Assembly (NCBI RefSeq): GCF_008831035.1
Contig: NZ_WAJR01000002.1
Location: 142,688-206,687, forward strand
From: Ellagibacter isourolithinifaciens
GTDB taxonomy: Bacteria > Actinomycetota > Coriobacteriia > Coriobacteriales > Eggerthellaceae
Direction: 5' to 3'
DNA: 64,000 nucleotides
In this document: positions 16,980 through 26,021 of the stretch, in pieces
Numbering within the stretch: position 1 is the stretch's first letter
How the letters are laid out: each line of letters starts with the position of its first letter
Notes under the pieces: model-generated
Seen by the model: only the letters and a program-made list of their open reading frames with translations
Told to the model about the DNA's origin: nothing
The model's database searches: none
Made by a program: the position numbers and the translations under genes

Positions 16980-18593
16980 TTAGATGGAGAAGTTGCCGAC
17001 CTCAGAAAGCTCCAGGTCAGCGTTGCGCTCGCTCGCCCAATTCACGTTCCACGCGCTCGTGAACAGGAGCAGCTTGCGGCCGCGCATGTCCTCGACGCGC
17101 AGCGTGTCGCTTGTCAGGTTGAGCTTCGCGATGTCGTAGGTGGAAGGGTCGTTCAAGATCCAGCGAATCTCAGAATAGGGGAGCGCCTGCCTGCGCACCT
17201 CGACGCCGTATTCGCTTTTCAGGCGCTGTTCAAGCACGTCGAGCTGCAACACGCCGACGACGCCCACGATGACGCTTTCCATGCCGAAGCCCGGCTCGCG
17301 GAAAATCTGGATGGCGCCTTCTTGCGCGAGCTCTTCCATGCCTTTTACGAACTGTTTGCGCTTGAGCGTGTTCACCTGTGTGACGCGCGCGAAGATCTCG
17401 GGTGCGAACGTGGGGATTTCGGGGTACTGTACGCGGCATTTACCTGCACAAACAGTGTCGCCAATCGAGAAGATGCCTGGATCGAACAGTCCGACAATGT
17501 CGCCCGCGTACGCCTCGTCGACCGTCGCACGGTCGTCTGCCATAAGCGAGGTTCCTGTGGCGAGCTTCAGCTTTTTGCCGCCCTGCATGTGCATTGCGTC
17601 CATGCCACGCTCAAACTTGCCCGAGCAGATGCGCACGAAGGCGATGCGGTCGCGATGGTTTTTGTCCATGTTCGCCTGGATTTTGAAGACGAATCCCGAA
17701 AACTCGTCGCGCATCGGGTCGACAGGATCGCCCGTGAGGCAGTCGGTGTAGGGAAGCGGCGTGGGGGTAAGACGCAGGAATTCTTTCAGGAACGGTTCGA
17801 CGCCGAAGTTGGTGAGCGCGCTGCCGAAGAACACGGGGGAGAGCTTGCCAGTGCGCACTGCATCGAGGTCGAGCTCGTCACCTGCGCCGTCGAGCAGCTC
17901 GATGTCGTCGATGAGGTTCGCGTGGTTCGCCTCCCCGATAAGGTCGGCAAGTTCAGCGTCGCCGAGCTCGGCCTCGATTTCCGCAACTTTCTTGGTGGCG
18001 TTGGCGTGCCCGTCGCCCTCGAAGGCGATGACGCGGCGGGTCTGGCGGTCGAACACTCCGCGGAAGTTCTGTCCGCAGCCGATCGGCCAGTTCATGGGGT
18101 AGGTGCCGATGCCGAGCACCGTTTCAATCTCCTCCATGAGGTCGAACGGGTCGCGCGTCTCGCGGTCGAGCTTGTTCACGAACGTGAAGATGGGGATATG
18201 GCGCAACGTGCACACCTTGAAGAGCTTCTTCGTCTGCGCCTCGACGCCCTTTGCGCCGTCGATGACCATGACCGCGGCGTCCGCAGCCATGAGCGTGCGG
18301 TAGGTGTCTTCCGAAAAGTCCTGGTGGCCAGGGGTGTCGAGAATGTTAACGCAATAGCCGTCATAGGAGAACTGCAGCACCGAGGAGGTCACGGAGATAC
18401 CGCGCTGCTTCTCGATGTCCATCCAGTCGGACACGGCGTGTTTCGAGCTGGACTTGCCTTTGACCGAGCCTGCGGTCTGGATGCTGCCGGTGTAGAGCAG
18501 GAGCTTCTCGGTGAGGGTCGTCTTGCCCGCGTCGGGGTGCGAGATGATGGCGAAGGTGCGCCGTGAGGAAATCTGATCCGTTAGGGTCGACAT
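16980..18593 (-). CDS. prfC: Peptide chain release factor 3
   Basis: Translational GTPase that recycles release factors 1 and 2 from the ribosome after termination. The chosen ATG at 18593 gives 537 residues, close to the usual size; the frame stays open upstream but with no better start. G1 is HPDAGKTTL (19-27), the G2 region is QRGISVTSS, G3 is DTPGHQDF and G4 is NKLDR. The conserved RF3 C-terminal region (VGVVGVLQLDVLEQRL, then RWIL) is present. The ribosome site upstream (GAGAAAGAA) is weak. Confidence 0.96.
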   Translation of the reverse strand: MSTLTDQISSRRTFAIISHPDAGKTTLTEKLLLYTGSIQTAGSVKGKSSSKHAVSDWMDIEKQRGISVTSSVLQFSYDGYCVNILDTPGHQDFSEDTYRTLMAADAAVMVIDGAKGVEAQTKKLFKVCTLRHIPIFTFVNKLDRETRDPFDLMEEIETVLGIGTYPMNWPIGCGQNFRGVFDRQTRRVIAFEGDGHANATKKVAEIEAELGDAELADLIGEANHANLIDDIELLDGAGDELDLDAVRTGKLSPVFFGSALTNFGVEPFLKEFLRLTPTPLPYTDCLTGDPVDPMRDEFSGFVFKIQANMDKNHRDRIAFVRICSGKFERGMDAMHMQGGKKLKLATGTSLMADDRATVDEAYAGDIVGLFDPGIFSIGDTVCAGKCRVQYPEIPTFAPEIFARVTQVNTLKRKQFVKGMEELAQEGAIQIFREPGFGMESVIVGVVGVLQLDVLEQRLKSEYGVEVRRQALPYSEIRWILNDPSTYDIAKLNLTSDTLRVEDMRGRKLLLFTSAWNVNWASERNADLELSEVGNFSI

Positions 18594-18748
18594 GCTGGTT
18601 CTTTCTCGTGCTCGGAAATGAAATGCCCTGCTCGCGCGGATTGCGAGCGCGGTGCTCGGCGGGCGCACAGGGCGACAAACTCATATTGTACTATTCCCGC
18701 GCACGAGGTAGCGCGCATTCACGCAGATGACAAGGGGCCGCGGGTGGA

Positions 18749-18781
18749 GCGTATCGCGAGGCGGGAAGGCGGGCGATACGC
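18749..18781. repeat. Inverted repeat GCGTATCGC / GCGATACGC
   Basis: Perfect 9-bp arms around a GC-rich loop, in the 300-base gap between prfC and the LOG-family gene. A second hairpin, GGCGCGG / CCGCGCC, lies at about 18860-18877 and may end the LOG transcript. Otherwise I see nothing in this gap. Confidence 0.35.
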
Positions 18782-18894
18782 GCGAGGGGATGCGGGCGCG
18801 AGTCCGAGTGGCGCGCGGGGGTGCGGACGCGAAGGCGGCCGATGCGCGAGGCGCAATGAGGCGCGGGCCCCCGCGCCGTCGGGTGGCTTATGTG

Positions 18895-19428
18895 CTAGCG
18901 ACCTAAGATGCCCTTCACATCGTTAAGGTTGCTTGCAAAGTGGACGTGCTTCAGGCGCTCGGGGGCGGAGAATCCCTTCTCAATCATGAGGTTGATCTGG
19001 GCTTTCAGGTGGTTGTAATAGCCATCCAAGTTGTAGATGATGCAGGGCGCGTTCAAGTGCGAAAGCGAGAGCATCGACATGACCTCTGACACTTCCTCAA
19101 GCGTGCCTGAGCCGCCGGGGAAGGCGATGAACGCGTCGCCGAGCTCGATCATCTTCGCTTTCCGATCGGCCATGGTATCGGTCACGATGAGCTGCGTGAT
19201 AGTGTCGAGCTGCACGGCTTGGTCGATGAAGAACTGAGGCTCGACGCCGGTGACCTGGGCGCCTGCGTCGAGCGCGCTCTCTGCGAGAATCCCCATGAGC
19301 CCGACCTTCGATCCGCCGTAGACAAGGTTGTTGCCGCTTTTCCCGATCCATGCGCCCAGCTCACGGGCTGATTCGGCGATGGACGGGTCGTTGCCTTCAT
19401 TTGCTCCCAGGTAGACGGTGATGTTCAT
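18895..19428 (-). CDS. LOG-family (TIGR00730) protein, cytokinin-phosphoribohydrolase-like
   Basis: A 177-residue Rossmann-fold protein of the LOG family. The hallmark PGGSGTLEEV is present, together with YGGSKVGLMG and MADRKAKM (the position of the MhERK motif). Family members cleave nucleoside 5'-monophosphates to the base and ribose phosphate; the physiological substrate in bacteria is uncertain. The ATG at 19428 follows GGAGAGGAA. It is probably a single-gene unit. Confidence 0.9.
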   Translation of the reverse strand: MNITVYLGANEGNDPSIAESARELGAWIGKSGNNLVYGGSKVGLMGILAESALDAGAQVTGVEPQFFIDQAVQLDTITQLIVTDTMADRKAKMIELGDAFIAFPGGSGTLEEVSEVMSMLSLSHLNAPCIIYNLDGYYNHLKAQINLMIEKGFSAPERLKHVHFASNLNDVKGILGR

Positions 19429-19547
19429 GGGTTCCTCTCCGCGTGCTTGTTTGTGTCGAGGAAGATTATAGCGAAGGCGAAGGCAAGCGATGAGGGGCGC
19501 GTGGGGAAGCCTACGATGAAGGGCGCACGGCGCGACCCCGCGATTCC

Positions 19548-20222
19548 CTAAAGGTCTTTCGCCTGGAAGATTCGGATGCTGATAAAACAGCTTGCGGCGT
19601 AGATGTCGAGGGCGACGATGATGAGGGCAATGAACAGAGGCCAGCTGTACGTGTCGATCCACGCGAGGACCGATTGCATGACGTCGGGGGCGAGGAAGTT
19701 CGTCAGGATGACGACGTCGATACACCCCGCCAGGATGAACACGCACATGAGATAGCGTATTCCCTTCGTGTTGCCGAATTTCACAAGGAATGGTTCGACG
19801 ATAGCGGCGATGATGAGGACAGCCATCGTGGCGGCGACGCTCGATGAGATAATCTCGATCGGCCCGGCTGCCTCGAAGCCTTCGAGAAAACGGGGAAGCG
19901 TCCCGTTGAGCACGATGCCGAGTGCCGAAGCGCAAACGACGACGGCGGCGGCGCATGCCAAGATGGTCGCATAGCGGCTCGTGATGATGTCGCGGCGCGC
20001 AAAGGGGAGTGCGGCACGGTAGCGCAGCCAGCCGTTTTGGTCGTCATACCCCATGAGCGAGAACATGATGAGCATCGGTGTCATGGCGCACACGACTGCG
20101 GCGGCGCCCGCTGCGCTCTCCATCGTCCAGCATATGAAGACGAACACGAATGCGAGGATGCCGATGAAGCTGAGGACGAAGGTGCGCACAATAGCAAGTT
20201 CGGAGAGGAAGGCGGCTTTCAT
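19548..20222 (-). CDS. ABC-2 type transporter permease
   Basis: A 224-residue membrane protein with six predicted segments, in the style of ABC-2 permeases encoded with YtrA-type GntR regulators. The central GYDDQNGWLRYRAALPFARRDIITSRY matches the conserved cytoplasmic stretch (D..ngw..y..slPis...iv.akY) of this family. Its ATG shares a base with the stop codon of the ATP-binding protein gene (TGATG), indicating translational coupling. The substrate is unknown; relatives are linked to cell-envelope stress or peptide antibiotic resistance. Confidence 0.85.
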   Translation of the reverse strand: MKAAFLSELAIVRTFVLSFIGILAFVFVFICWTMESAAGAAAVVCAMTPMLIMFSLMGYDDQNGWLRYRAALPFARRDIITSRYATILACAAAVVVCASALGIVLNGTLPRFLEGFEAAGPIEIISSSVAATMAVLIIAAIVEPFLVKFGNTKGIRYLMCVFILAGCIDVVILTNFLAPDVMQSVLAWIDTYSWPLFIALIIVALDIYAASCFISIRIFQAKDL

Positions 20223-21100
20223 CAGTTGTTTCCTTTCAGGATAAAATGCAGGTAGTCGTCGATGGAGGTGCGGTCGCAGGGCACTTCGGGGAATGCTTCG
20301 GCGAATTCGAAGCGGTTGGGAACGAGGACATCGCAGCTGAACTCACGCTTTGCAGCTCGAGCGCCATCAACGCATGCGAGAATCCGTTGTTCCTGTTCAG
20401 CTGTACAATGCGCGATACCGGCAACATCGGTTATCTGCTCGCGCGGCATGTCGAAGATGATGCTGCCCGCGTCGATGCCCACCACGCGATCGGCGATGCG
20501 TTCCAAATCGCTTGTGATGTGGCTCGAAAGTAGCACGCCGCGATCGCCGGTCGAGGCGTAATCGCGCAGCTCATCGAGCAGCTCGTCGCGAGCGAGCGGG
20601 TCGAGCCCTGCGGTCGCCTCGTCGAGGATGAGCAAATCGGCGTCGTGCGAGAGCGCGCAGGCGAGCTGCAGCTTCATGCCCATGCCGCGAGAGAGCGACT
20701 TCATCTTCTTCTTCGGCTCGAGCCCAAATCGCTCGATTAGCGCTTCAAAGCACGTGCTATCCCAGGTGGGAAAGGCGGGCGCGATGCATGTCCCCACTTG
20801 GGACACCGTAATCTCGGAGGGGTAGGGGCACGTGTCGAACACGACGCCGACGCGGGAGCGAAGCCGCCGCACGTCGGCGTCGGGGGTGTCGGCGGCAAGG
20901 GGTTCGCCGAACAGCGCCGCATACCCGGAATCGAGCTTCAAAAGGCCGAGCGCGGCACGTATCAGCGTGGTCTTTCCCGCGCCGTTCGCGCCGACGAGGC
21001 CGACGATTTCCCCTGATCCAATGGAGAGATTGGCGTTTCGAAGCGAGAAGGAGTCGCTCACCTGGCGGCTCGCGTCGCGTATCTCGAGAAGGTTTGACAT
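20222..21100 (-). CDS. ABC transporter ATP-binding protein
   Basis: A 292-residue ATPase from an ATG at 21100 behind AAGGAA. Walker A is GANGAGKTT (37-45), the signature is LSRGMGMKLQLA, and Walker B is DLLILDEATAGLD followed by SSHITSDLERIAD. It energises the coupled permease downstream. It is the middle gene of a GntR-ATPase-permease operon on the minus strand. Confidence 0.93.
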   Translation of the reverse strand: MSNLLEIRDASRQVSDSFSLRNANLSIGSGEIVGLVGANGAGKTTLIRAALGLLKLDSGYAALFGEPLAADTPDADVRRLRSRVGVVFDTCPYPSEITVSQVGTCIAPAFPTWDSTCFEALIERFGLEPKKKMKSLSRGMGMKLQLACALSHDADLLILDEATAGLDPLARDELLDELRDYASTGDRGVLLSSHITSDLERIADRVVGIDAGSIIFDMPREQITDVAGIAHCTAEQEQRILACVDGARAAKREFSCDVLVPNRFEFAEAFPEVPCDRTSIDDYLHFILKGNN

Positions 21101-21158
21101 GGGCGTTCCTTTTCCTTTCATCTGGTAGATCGCTTTCACGTGCGCGTTGATCGCGGCT

Positions 21159-21539
21159 TCATTCGAGATCCTCGGGAGCAACGAGGTCGAGCATGTCGTG
21201 CAGCTCGGCCCGTGAAACCCCCAGCTCAGCTGCCTGTTCGCCCGCTTGCGCGAGCAGTTCCTCAACTTGACGCAGGCGCCTTTCGCGTAGAAGCTCGTGG
21301 TTCCCCGCGGCTACGAAGCTGCCCTTTCCCTGCACGGTTGCGATAAATCCTTCGGCCTCCAAGTCAGAGTACGCGCGCTTGGTGGTTATCACGCTGACGC
21401 CGAGGCCGTTCGCGAGCGCGCGGATGGAGGGAAGTTTCTCCCCGCTTGGAAGCGAGCCCGACAGAATCTGGGCTTTCATCTGCGAGGTTATCTGCTCGTA
21501 GATGGGCTTGTCGCTCGAGTTGGATAGGATGATGTCCAC
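21159..21539 (-). CDS. GntR-family regulator (YtrA type) of the ABC operon
   Basis: A 126-residue regulator. The winged helix (PIYEQITSQMKAQILSGSLPSGEKLPSIRALANGLGVSVITTKRAYSDLE) is followed by a short effector-free tail. It heads the ABC operon, 58 bases before the ATPase gene, and a near-perfect palindrome sits over its own promoter, so autorepression of the whole operon is likely. Confidence 0.92.
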   Translation of the reverse strand: MDIILSNSSDKPIYEQITSQMKAQILSGSLPSGEKLPSIRALANGLGVSVITTKRAYSDLEAEGFIATVQGKGSFVAAGNHELLRERRLRQVEELLAQAGEQAAELGVSRAELHDMLDLVAPEDLE

Positions 21540-21571
21540 GGTGAGTCCTTACGTGTGTATATCTGGTAAGC

Positions 21572-21603
21572 ATAGTATATATACACTATACACAGTTACA
21601 CAA
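21572..21603 (-). promoter_or_regulatory. Promoter and GntR operator of the ABC operon
   Basis: The 18-base palindrome ATAGTATATATACACTAT (21572-21589, 16 of 18 symmetric) overlaps a minus-strand -10 TATACT (21579-21574). A TTGTGT -35 (21603-21598) lies 18 bases away. The position suits repression by the GntR protein encoded next. Confidence 0.6.
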
Positions 21604-21735
21604 GCACGATTTTGGACTTTTCTGAAATTTGATGAAAGGGCCAAGCTGGCTGCTCGAGTGCAAGTCCCACGCTAGTTGACGCGCCCCTCGGTCTCAGATT
21701 GAGATCGCTCGCGCATGACCTGGGGTAACGTGGCG

Positions 21736-22875
21736 CTATGGATTGCAGCTTCTGCAGGGCGTGTATCCCTCGTCGATCAGCGTCTGACGCAACCCGGTGA
21801 ACTCCTCTTTGTTGGAAGGGGACATGGACTGCACGCTGTCGCACTCGGGACGATGGAATTTGTGGCTCCTCTTGTTCAGAATGTACGTTTGCTGTTCGGT
21901 GGTGCTCGCGGAAGAAGACGAGTCGCCGCTCGTTTTCGCGTCCGAGGAACCGGATGGCGCCGCCTGCGTGCTGCTGCTTGTATCTGATGATCCGCTCGTG
22001 CCCGAAGCGCCCGCCTCGCCCTTGCTCGCCGCATATTGAGAAAGCGCCGCGTCGGTGCCCGTGCCGCGGGTCGTGGTTGTCTCACCCTTGGTCTTCACGG
22101 CGGGAACCTCGCTCGACTCCCAGTTATCGCCCGTCACGTAGTCGATTTTCACGCCGGGCTCCACGTTGTAAACGAAGACGTTGAAGCGTATGGTCTGCCC
22201 GCCGTCTTCCACAGATTCCGCTTCCATCTGAACCCCTCGCGCCACCAGGTCGTTCGCTGCAAAGAGCGGGGTCACGCGATAGAGGACATGGTTGTTCGTG
22301 CGGCGGACGTAGTTGCCCACCAAATCCTCGTAATAGGTCATCCCCACGGCGTTCATCGTGTGCGTACCGGTGATGAGGTTACGCTCGTTGGCGTCCTCGC
22401 CGCACAGCTGGTGCGCAATGAGATGGCTGCGGTTGTAGAGCATCTCGTGGTCGACGAAGCTGTAGCGATGCTGGACCCAGCCCGAAGGGTGAACCTGCGA
22501 GATGTCGCCGCGTTCGGCATTGGAGACGGTCTCGGGTCCGATAAGGCCTGCCGCCGTGCCGCAGCGCCCCTCGAAGTCGAGCTCGCTGAATTCCATGAAC
22601 GATCCGCGCGCTGCGTCATCGGCGGAGAATCCAGGCTGTCCCTTGTTGACGTCGATGCAGAGTGCGCCTGAGTACTCGGGGATATCGGATAGCTTCGCGG
22701 CGGCACTGCCTGCGGAAACTTGCTGCGAGCTTGCTGCGATATTCCCGTTTTCGGTACTTTCGATGCCTGCGCACCCGCTAAGCGAGGGAAGGCACAGGCT
22801 CATTGTCAGAAGCAGGGAGGCAAGCGTGCGGACAAGGCGCTCGCGTGCGGGGGAGGTGGTTTGCTGCGTTTGCAA
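21736..22875 (-). CDS. Secreted DNA/RNA non-specific endonuclease, lipoprotein
   Basis: Extracellular or membrane-attached nuclease of 379 residues. A lipoprotein signal (LPSLSGC) lies near residue 35. The nuclease domain belongs to the streptococcal EndA-like group: YNRSHLIAHQLCGEDANERNLITGT holds the catalytic His and metal-binding Asn. After a Ser/Gly/Thr-rich linker (about 270-325) comes a small C-terminal cysteine module (HKFHRPECDSV, then GYTPCRSCNP), similar to the Ada-type metal-binding fold found on such nucleases. The start is a TTG at 22875 behind GGAAGGAC. It may serve nucleotide scavenging or defence against foreign DNA. Confidence 0.88.
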   Translation of the reverse strand: MQTQQTTSPARERLVRTLASLLLTMSLCLPSLSGCAGIESTENGNIAASSQQVSAGSAAAKLSDIPEYSGALCIDVNKGQPGFSADDAARGSFMEFSELDFEGRCGTAAGLIGPETVSNAERGDISQVHPSGWVQHRYSFVDHEMLYNRSHLIAHQLCGEDANERNLITGTHTMNAVGMTYYEDLVGNYVRRTNNHVLYRVTPLFAANDLVARGVQMEAESVEDGGQTIRFNVFVYNVEPGVKIDYVTGDNWESSEVPAVKTKGETTTTRGTGTDAALSQYAASKGEAGASGTSGSSDTSSSTQAAPSGSSDAKTSGDSSSSASTTEQQTYILNKRSHKFHRPECDSVQSMSPSNKEEFTGLRQTLIDEGYTPCRSCNP

Positions 22876-23137
22876 GGGGACGTCCTTCCGTCAACGGGGC
22901 ATGTCGTGAATGGCACGCCGCTGCCTCATGATACCCGATACAGGCCACCCGAACGCGAGGGCTGTTCGCGGTTTCTGCCCTCGCTTCTCGTTTGCGTTGC
23001 AAGCGGCGGCGAGGGGCGCGAGAGGCGTTTCGGAAAACTCTTCCAGTTGGGCTTCGACTGTCCGAAAGCATGGACAGACTGGTTCGTACGCACGTTCTAC
23101 AATGGCACCAATCGAGAAAACGACGGGAGGCACACGC

Positions 23138-23764
23138 ATGGCATTGCAAGGCGCGCATCAGCTCTTTGGCGACACGGACGAATCGTCGTGTGTTCCCGAT
23201 GCGGCGTGCGCGCTCGAAAGGTCGGGTGCGCGCGGGGCATCGGATGAGCCCGCCGTGCCCGATGCGGCGTGCGCGATTGGAATGCTGGGCGAGGCTTGCA
23301 AGCTCAAAGCGTCGTGGATGCTGGATGCACCGTCTTCTCCCGAGGTTTTCCCCTTGGGCGATTATTTGGCTGACGCTTTTATAGCCTGGGATTTCTACGC
23401 TGACGCGCCGATTCCCGATGCGCCTTTCGTCCTGCGTTTCTCCGAAGGAGATCTCGTGGCATATCGGGCGCTGGACGGCGAGCTTGCTGTCTGGGCGGGA
23501 GCGGTGGACACCTCGCTTCCGCCTGCCAGTTTGCGGCGCGACATCGAAGACCGCTGTCCCGCGTGGGTCGTTGCGGGACCCCTCTCTTGCGCGTTTGGCC
23601 AGCGTGCTTGCCGGGTTTTCCGCGCAGCAAAAGATGAATACGTCATCGAGCTGGAAGAGTGCAATATCTGTCTATTGCTTGAGGGCAGCATGGTTCAAGC
23701 CGCTGTCTGCGAGCCGAGGATGTTGGCGGCAGCTGCTTACTCTTCGAGGAGGAAGCGCAGGTAA
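23138..23764 (+). CDS. Hypothetical protein
   Basis: A 208-residue protein that I do not recognise. The ATG at 23138 follows GGGAGG at 7 bases, and a TACAAT -10-like hexamer is at 23098-23103. The N-terminal part holds two similar stretches (VPDAACALERSG and VPDAACAIGMLG), so it may contain a short internal duplication. No signal peptide or membrane segment is visible. The middle (DAPFVLRFSEGDLVAYRALDGELAVWAGAV) looks like a beta-rich fold. Its end overlaps the converging WYL regulator gene by 28 bases. Confidence 0.65.
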   Translation: MALQGAHQLFGDTDESSCVPDAACALERSGARGASDEPAVPDAACAIGMLGEACKLKASWMLDAPSSPEVFPLGDYLADAFIAWDFYADAPIPDAPFVLRFSEGDLVAYRALDGELAVWAGAVDTSLPPASLRRDIEDRCPAWVVAGPLSCAFGQRACRVFRAAKDEYVIELEECNICLLLEGSMVQAAVCEPRMLAAAAYSSRRKRR

Positions 23765-24720
23765 TCGCGGTATTCCTCGACGAGGCTCTGCGGGGCCGCG
23801 ATGCTCACGGCGCGGCCCATGCTTGCGACCCAACCGAAGAATTGCTGGCTCTTGCACACCTTCACCCGCGCCCGTACCTGCTGCCCGTCGAAGGGAAGGA
23901 AGGTCGCGCCCTTGCCGAAGCGGTCAGTGATGATCTCGACCTTGTCGGGGTCGACGGTCAGCTCGCAGGCGACCTCCTCGCCGTTAAACCGTCCGAACAT
24001 GACGACTTTCCCCTGGTCGAAGGCGTAATTGGCAATCTCTTCGTTGCGGGTGGCTGGCGTATCTCGCTCGACGCTCACCTTCGCCATGCGGTCGAGCCGG
24101 TACTCGGTGAGATTGGCGTGGTGGTCGTTCCATGCGGTCAGGTAGTAGAACCCGTCGTCGTAGGAGATGGCCACGGGGGTTACCTCGTGGCGCTTGCCCT
24201 CGCGCGTTTCGTGGGGCTTGCCGTCTGCGCCGATCTTGCGGTAGGCGAACGCTACTTTGCAGCGCAGGCGAAGGGCCTCGTGGATGGCGTCGACGGTCGA
24301 GAGCACGCTCTCGCTTTTCGACTTGATGCGTCCTTCGACGTGGATGCGGCGGTCGAGAAGCGCCTGCTCGCGGTTGGTGGCGAGTTGCTTGATGTTGGTG
24401 ATGAGCATGCGAGCCTGCCGCTCGGTGATAGCGCGGCACGATTGAACGGCGTCGACCATGAGCATGAGCTCTTCAAGGGTAAAATCTCGTCGTTCGATGG
24501 CATATTCCACGGGGTTGCGCTGGTAGGTTTTGATGTCGATATCGAAGTCGCGCAGCGTCTTGATGTCGTCGTAGATGCTTTTGCGTTCTGCAGATATCCC
24601 ATACGAAGCAAGCCGCTCGATAATCTGCGTCATGGAAAGGCCGTGCTCGGCGTCGGTTTCCTCCTGAAGGATCTTCCAGAGATAGAGAACCTTGAGCTTC
24701 GCCTTGCTGTTGTACGCCAT
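23737..24720 (-). CDS. WYL-domain transcriptional regulator
   Basis: A 327-residue regulator: N-terminal HTH (LKVLYLWKILQEETDAEHGLSMTQIIERL, then AERKSIYDDIKTLRDFDIDI), a central WYL domain (VAFAYRKIGADGKPHETREG, then PVAISYDDGFYYLTAWNDHH and EYRLDRM) and a C-terminal WCX-like extension. WYL regulators sense ligands or DNA ends and often control stress or phage-defence genes. The start at 24720 is the first ATG giving a normal N-terminus. It is divergent from the HIRAN gene, with a clear palindrome in between. Confidence 0.92.
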   Translation of the reverse strand: MAYNSKAKLKVLYLWKILQEETDAEHGLSMTQIIERLASYGISAERKSIYDDIKTLRDFDIDIKTYQRNPVEYAIERRDFTLEELMLMVDAVQSCRAITERQARMLITNIKQLATNREQALLDRRIHVEGRIKSKSESVLSTVDAIHEALRLRCKVAFAYRKIGADGKPHETREGKRHEVTPVAISYDDGFYYLTAWNDHHANLTEYRLDRMAKVSVERDTPATRNEEIANYAFDQGKVVMFGRFNGEEVACELTVDPDKVEIITDRFGKGATFLPFDGQQVRARVKVCKSQQFFGWVASMGRAVSIAAPQSLVEEYRDYLRFLLEE

Positions 24721-24802
24721 AACAGTCGCTTTCTCGAGGGGCGCAATAACGATATGCTCCCTTATTGTAGCAGATGGGAAGAAGAGTGTCCCATAGTTTC
24801 CG

Positions 24803-24820
24803 TGTCCGATAGTACGGACA
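24803..24820. promoter_or_regulatory. Palindrome TGTCCG-N6-CGGACA, probable WYL operator
   Basis: A perfect 6-bp-arm inverted repeat in the divergent region between the WYL regulator and the HIRAN gene. A second, looser dyad (TTGTC with GACAA 13 bases later) lies at about 24829-24852. The placement suggests binding by the WYL protein. Confidence 0.5.
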
Positions 24821-24887
24821 GGCATATTTTGTCGGCCTGATAGAGTGACAACTACATTGATAAGGGACTGAAGAGGAGAAGGAAAGG

Positions 24888-25235
24888 ATGGCTTCGATTA
24901 TGAGCTCGAGTTCTCGTTACGTCGCGGATTTCAACGTTGCTGGCATGCGTTACTGGGATGGCGCAAAGGTGATTTCCAAGCTCAAGCCGGGCAAGAGGCT
25001 GCGTCTTGTCGCGGAGCCGCACAATCCGGCGGATCCCAACGCCGTCGCCATCTATCGCAAGGACGTGAAGCTCGGCTACATTCCCCGCGATCAGAACGAC
25101 CTTGCAGCCCAGTTGTTGCGCTTTGGCCACGACGGCGTGCTTGAGTGCCGCATTCTTAAGGTTGACAAAAAGGCTGAAACCTGGAATCAGGTTCGCGTCG
25201 GGCTTTACATGACCGACAAGGTGAAAGGGGATTAG
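24888..25235 (+). CDS. Stand-alone HIRAN-domain protein
   Basis: A 115-residue protein made almost entirely of a HIRAN domain: VADFNVAGMRYWDG, LRLVAEPHNPADPNAVAIYRKDVKLGYIPRDQNDLAAQLL. In larger proteins HIRAN recognises DNA ends or stalled forks, for example in HLTF/Rad5 helicases. A free-standing copy divergent from a WYL regulator suggests a DNA-damage or defence-related use, which is inference. A GAGGAGAAGG ribosome site precedes the ATG. Confidence 0.85.
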   Translation: MASIMSSSSRYVADFNVAGMRYWDGAKVISKLKPGKRLRLVAEPHNPADPNAVAIYRKDVKLGYIPRDQNDLAAQLLRFGHDGVLECRILKVDKKAETWNQVRVGLYMTDKVKGD

Positions 25236-25393
25236 CGCAAAGCGAGGCGAGCTGTTCGGGAGAGGGCTTTTGGCGGGTTCCGAAGGCTCTCGGCGGCATG
25301 CCTGTCTTCGGTTTTCTTGGGACGACCACTTGATTGCGTTGACGGCGCCCTATAATGTCTGCAGGAATATACACGCAACCAAGGAGGTTCATC

Positions 25394-25762
25394 ATGGAGA
25401 AGGAACTGTTCGATTACGTTGCCGAGCGCGCGGGCATCCTCGCCACTGCCGACACGAGCAAGCAGGAAACCAAGGACGCGGCTGCTGCCTGGAAAGATGC
25501 TGTTGCCGCCGATAGCAGCGACGCTGCGGTTGAGGCTGCGACCACCAAGCTGCTCGACTTCCTTGAGGGGCGTCCCACCACGATTGATGGCGTTATCGCG
25601 TTCGCCCAGGGCCCGGCGAAGGAAATGATGGGCGAAGAGGTCGCCGCCAAAATGCTCGAAGCGCAGCTCGCGCGCAAGGGAGCGGGCGCCAAGTATTGCA
25701 ATTGCCCCTCCTGCGCCGCCGCCTCCGAACTGCTCGCGAAGTTCGGCCGCATCGAGCTGTAA
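25394..25762 (+). CDS. Conserved small protein with C-terminal cysteine cluster
   Basis: A 122-residue mostly helical protein starting at ATG 25394 behind AAGGAGG. The C-terminus carries CNCPSCAAASEL, three cysteines in a compact CxCxxC arrangement. The centre reads RPTTIDGVIAFAQGPAKEMMG. I recall similar small proteins in clostridia and coriobacteria, some labelled as Hsp90-like without real Hsp90 homology, so I assign no function. A strong terminator follows. Confidence 0.75.
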   Translation: MEKELFDYVAERAGILATADTSKQETKDAAAAWKDAVAADSSDAAVEAATTKLLDFLEGRPTTIDGVIAFAQGPAKEMMGEEVAAKMLEAQLARKGAGAKYCNCPSCAAASELLAKFGRIEL

Positions 25763-25790
25763 TACATCTCACGTCGCAAACTATGCATCG

Positions 25791-25828
25791 AGCGCGCGGG
25801 TCCTTCAAGGTCCGCGCGCTTTTGCTTT
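25791..25828 (+). terminator. Terminator after the cysteine-cluster gene
   Basis: GC-rich stem GCGCGCGG / CCGCGCGC enclosing an inner CCTT/AAGG pairing, followed by TTTTGCTTT. Confidence 0.85.
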
Positions 25829-25963
25829 GGCGCACGATAGGCGCACGATAGGGGGCATGCATGCGAAAGCGCGAGTTCGAAACCGAGCGCGGGACACTGC
25901 GTTATTGGATGTCGGAAGACGACGAGGAAACGGCGCAGCTTGTCTTCTTGCAAATGCAAAACA

Positions 25964-25988
25964 GGCCGCGTGTGCGAGACACGCGGCC
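25964..25988 (-). terminator. Terminator of the permease gene (distal)
   Basis: Perfect 10-bp stem GGCCGCGTGT / ACACGCGGCC. In the minus direction it is followed by TGTTTTGC. Confidence 0.75.
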
Positions 25989-25997
25989 TGTCGAGTG

Positions 25998-26021
25998 CGC
26001 CTCGCAGCTATCTGCGAGGCG
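25998..26021 (-). terminator. Terminator of the permease gene (proximal)
   Basis: Perfect 10-bp stem CGCCTCGCAG / CTGCGAGGCG with a CTAT loop, ten bases from the distal hairpin. The pair probably blocks read-through in both directions. Confidence 0.6.
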
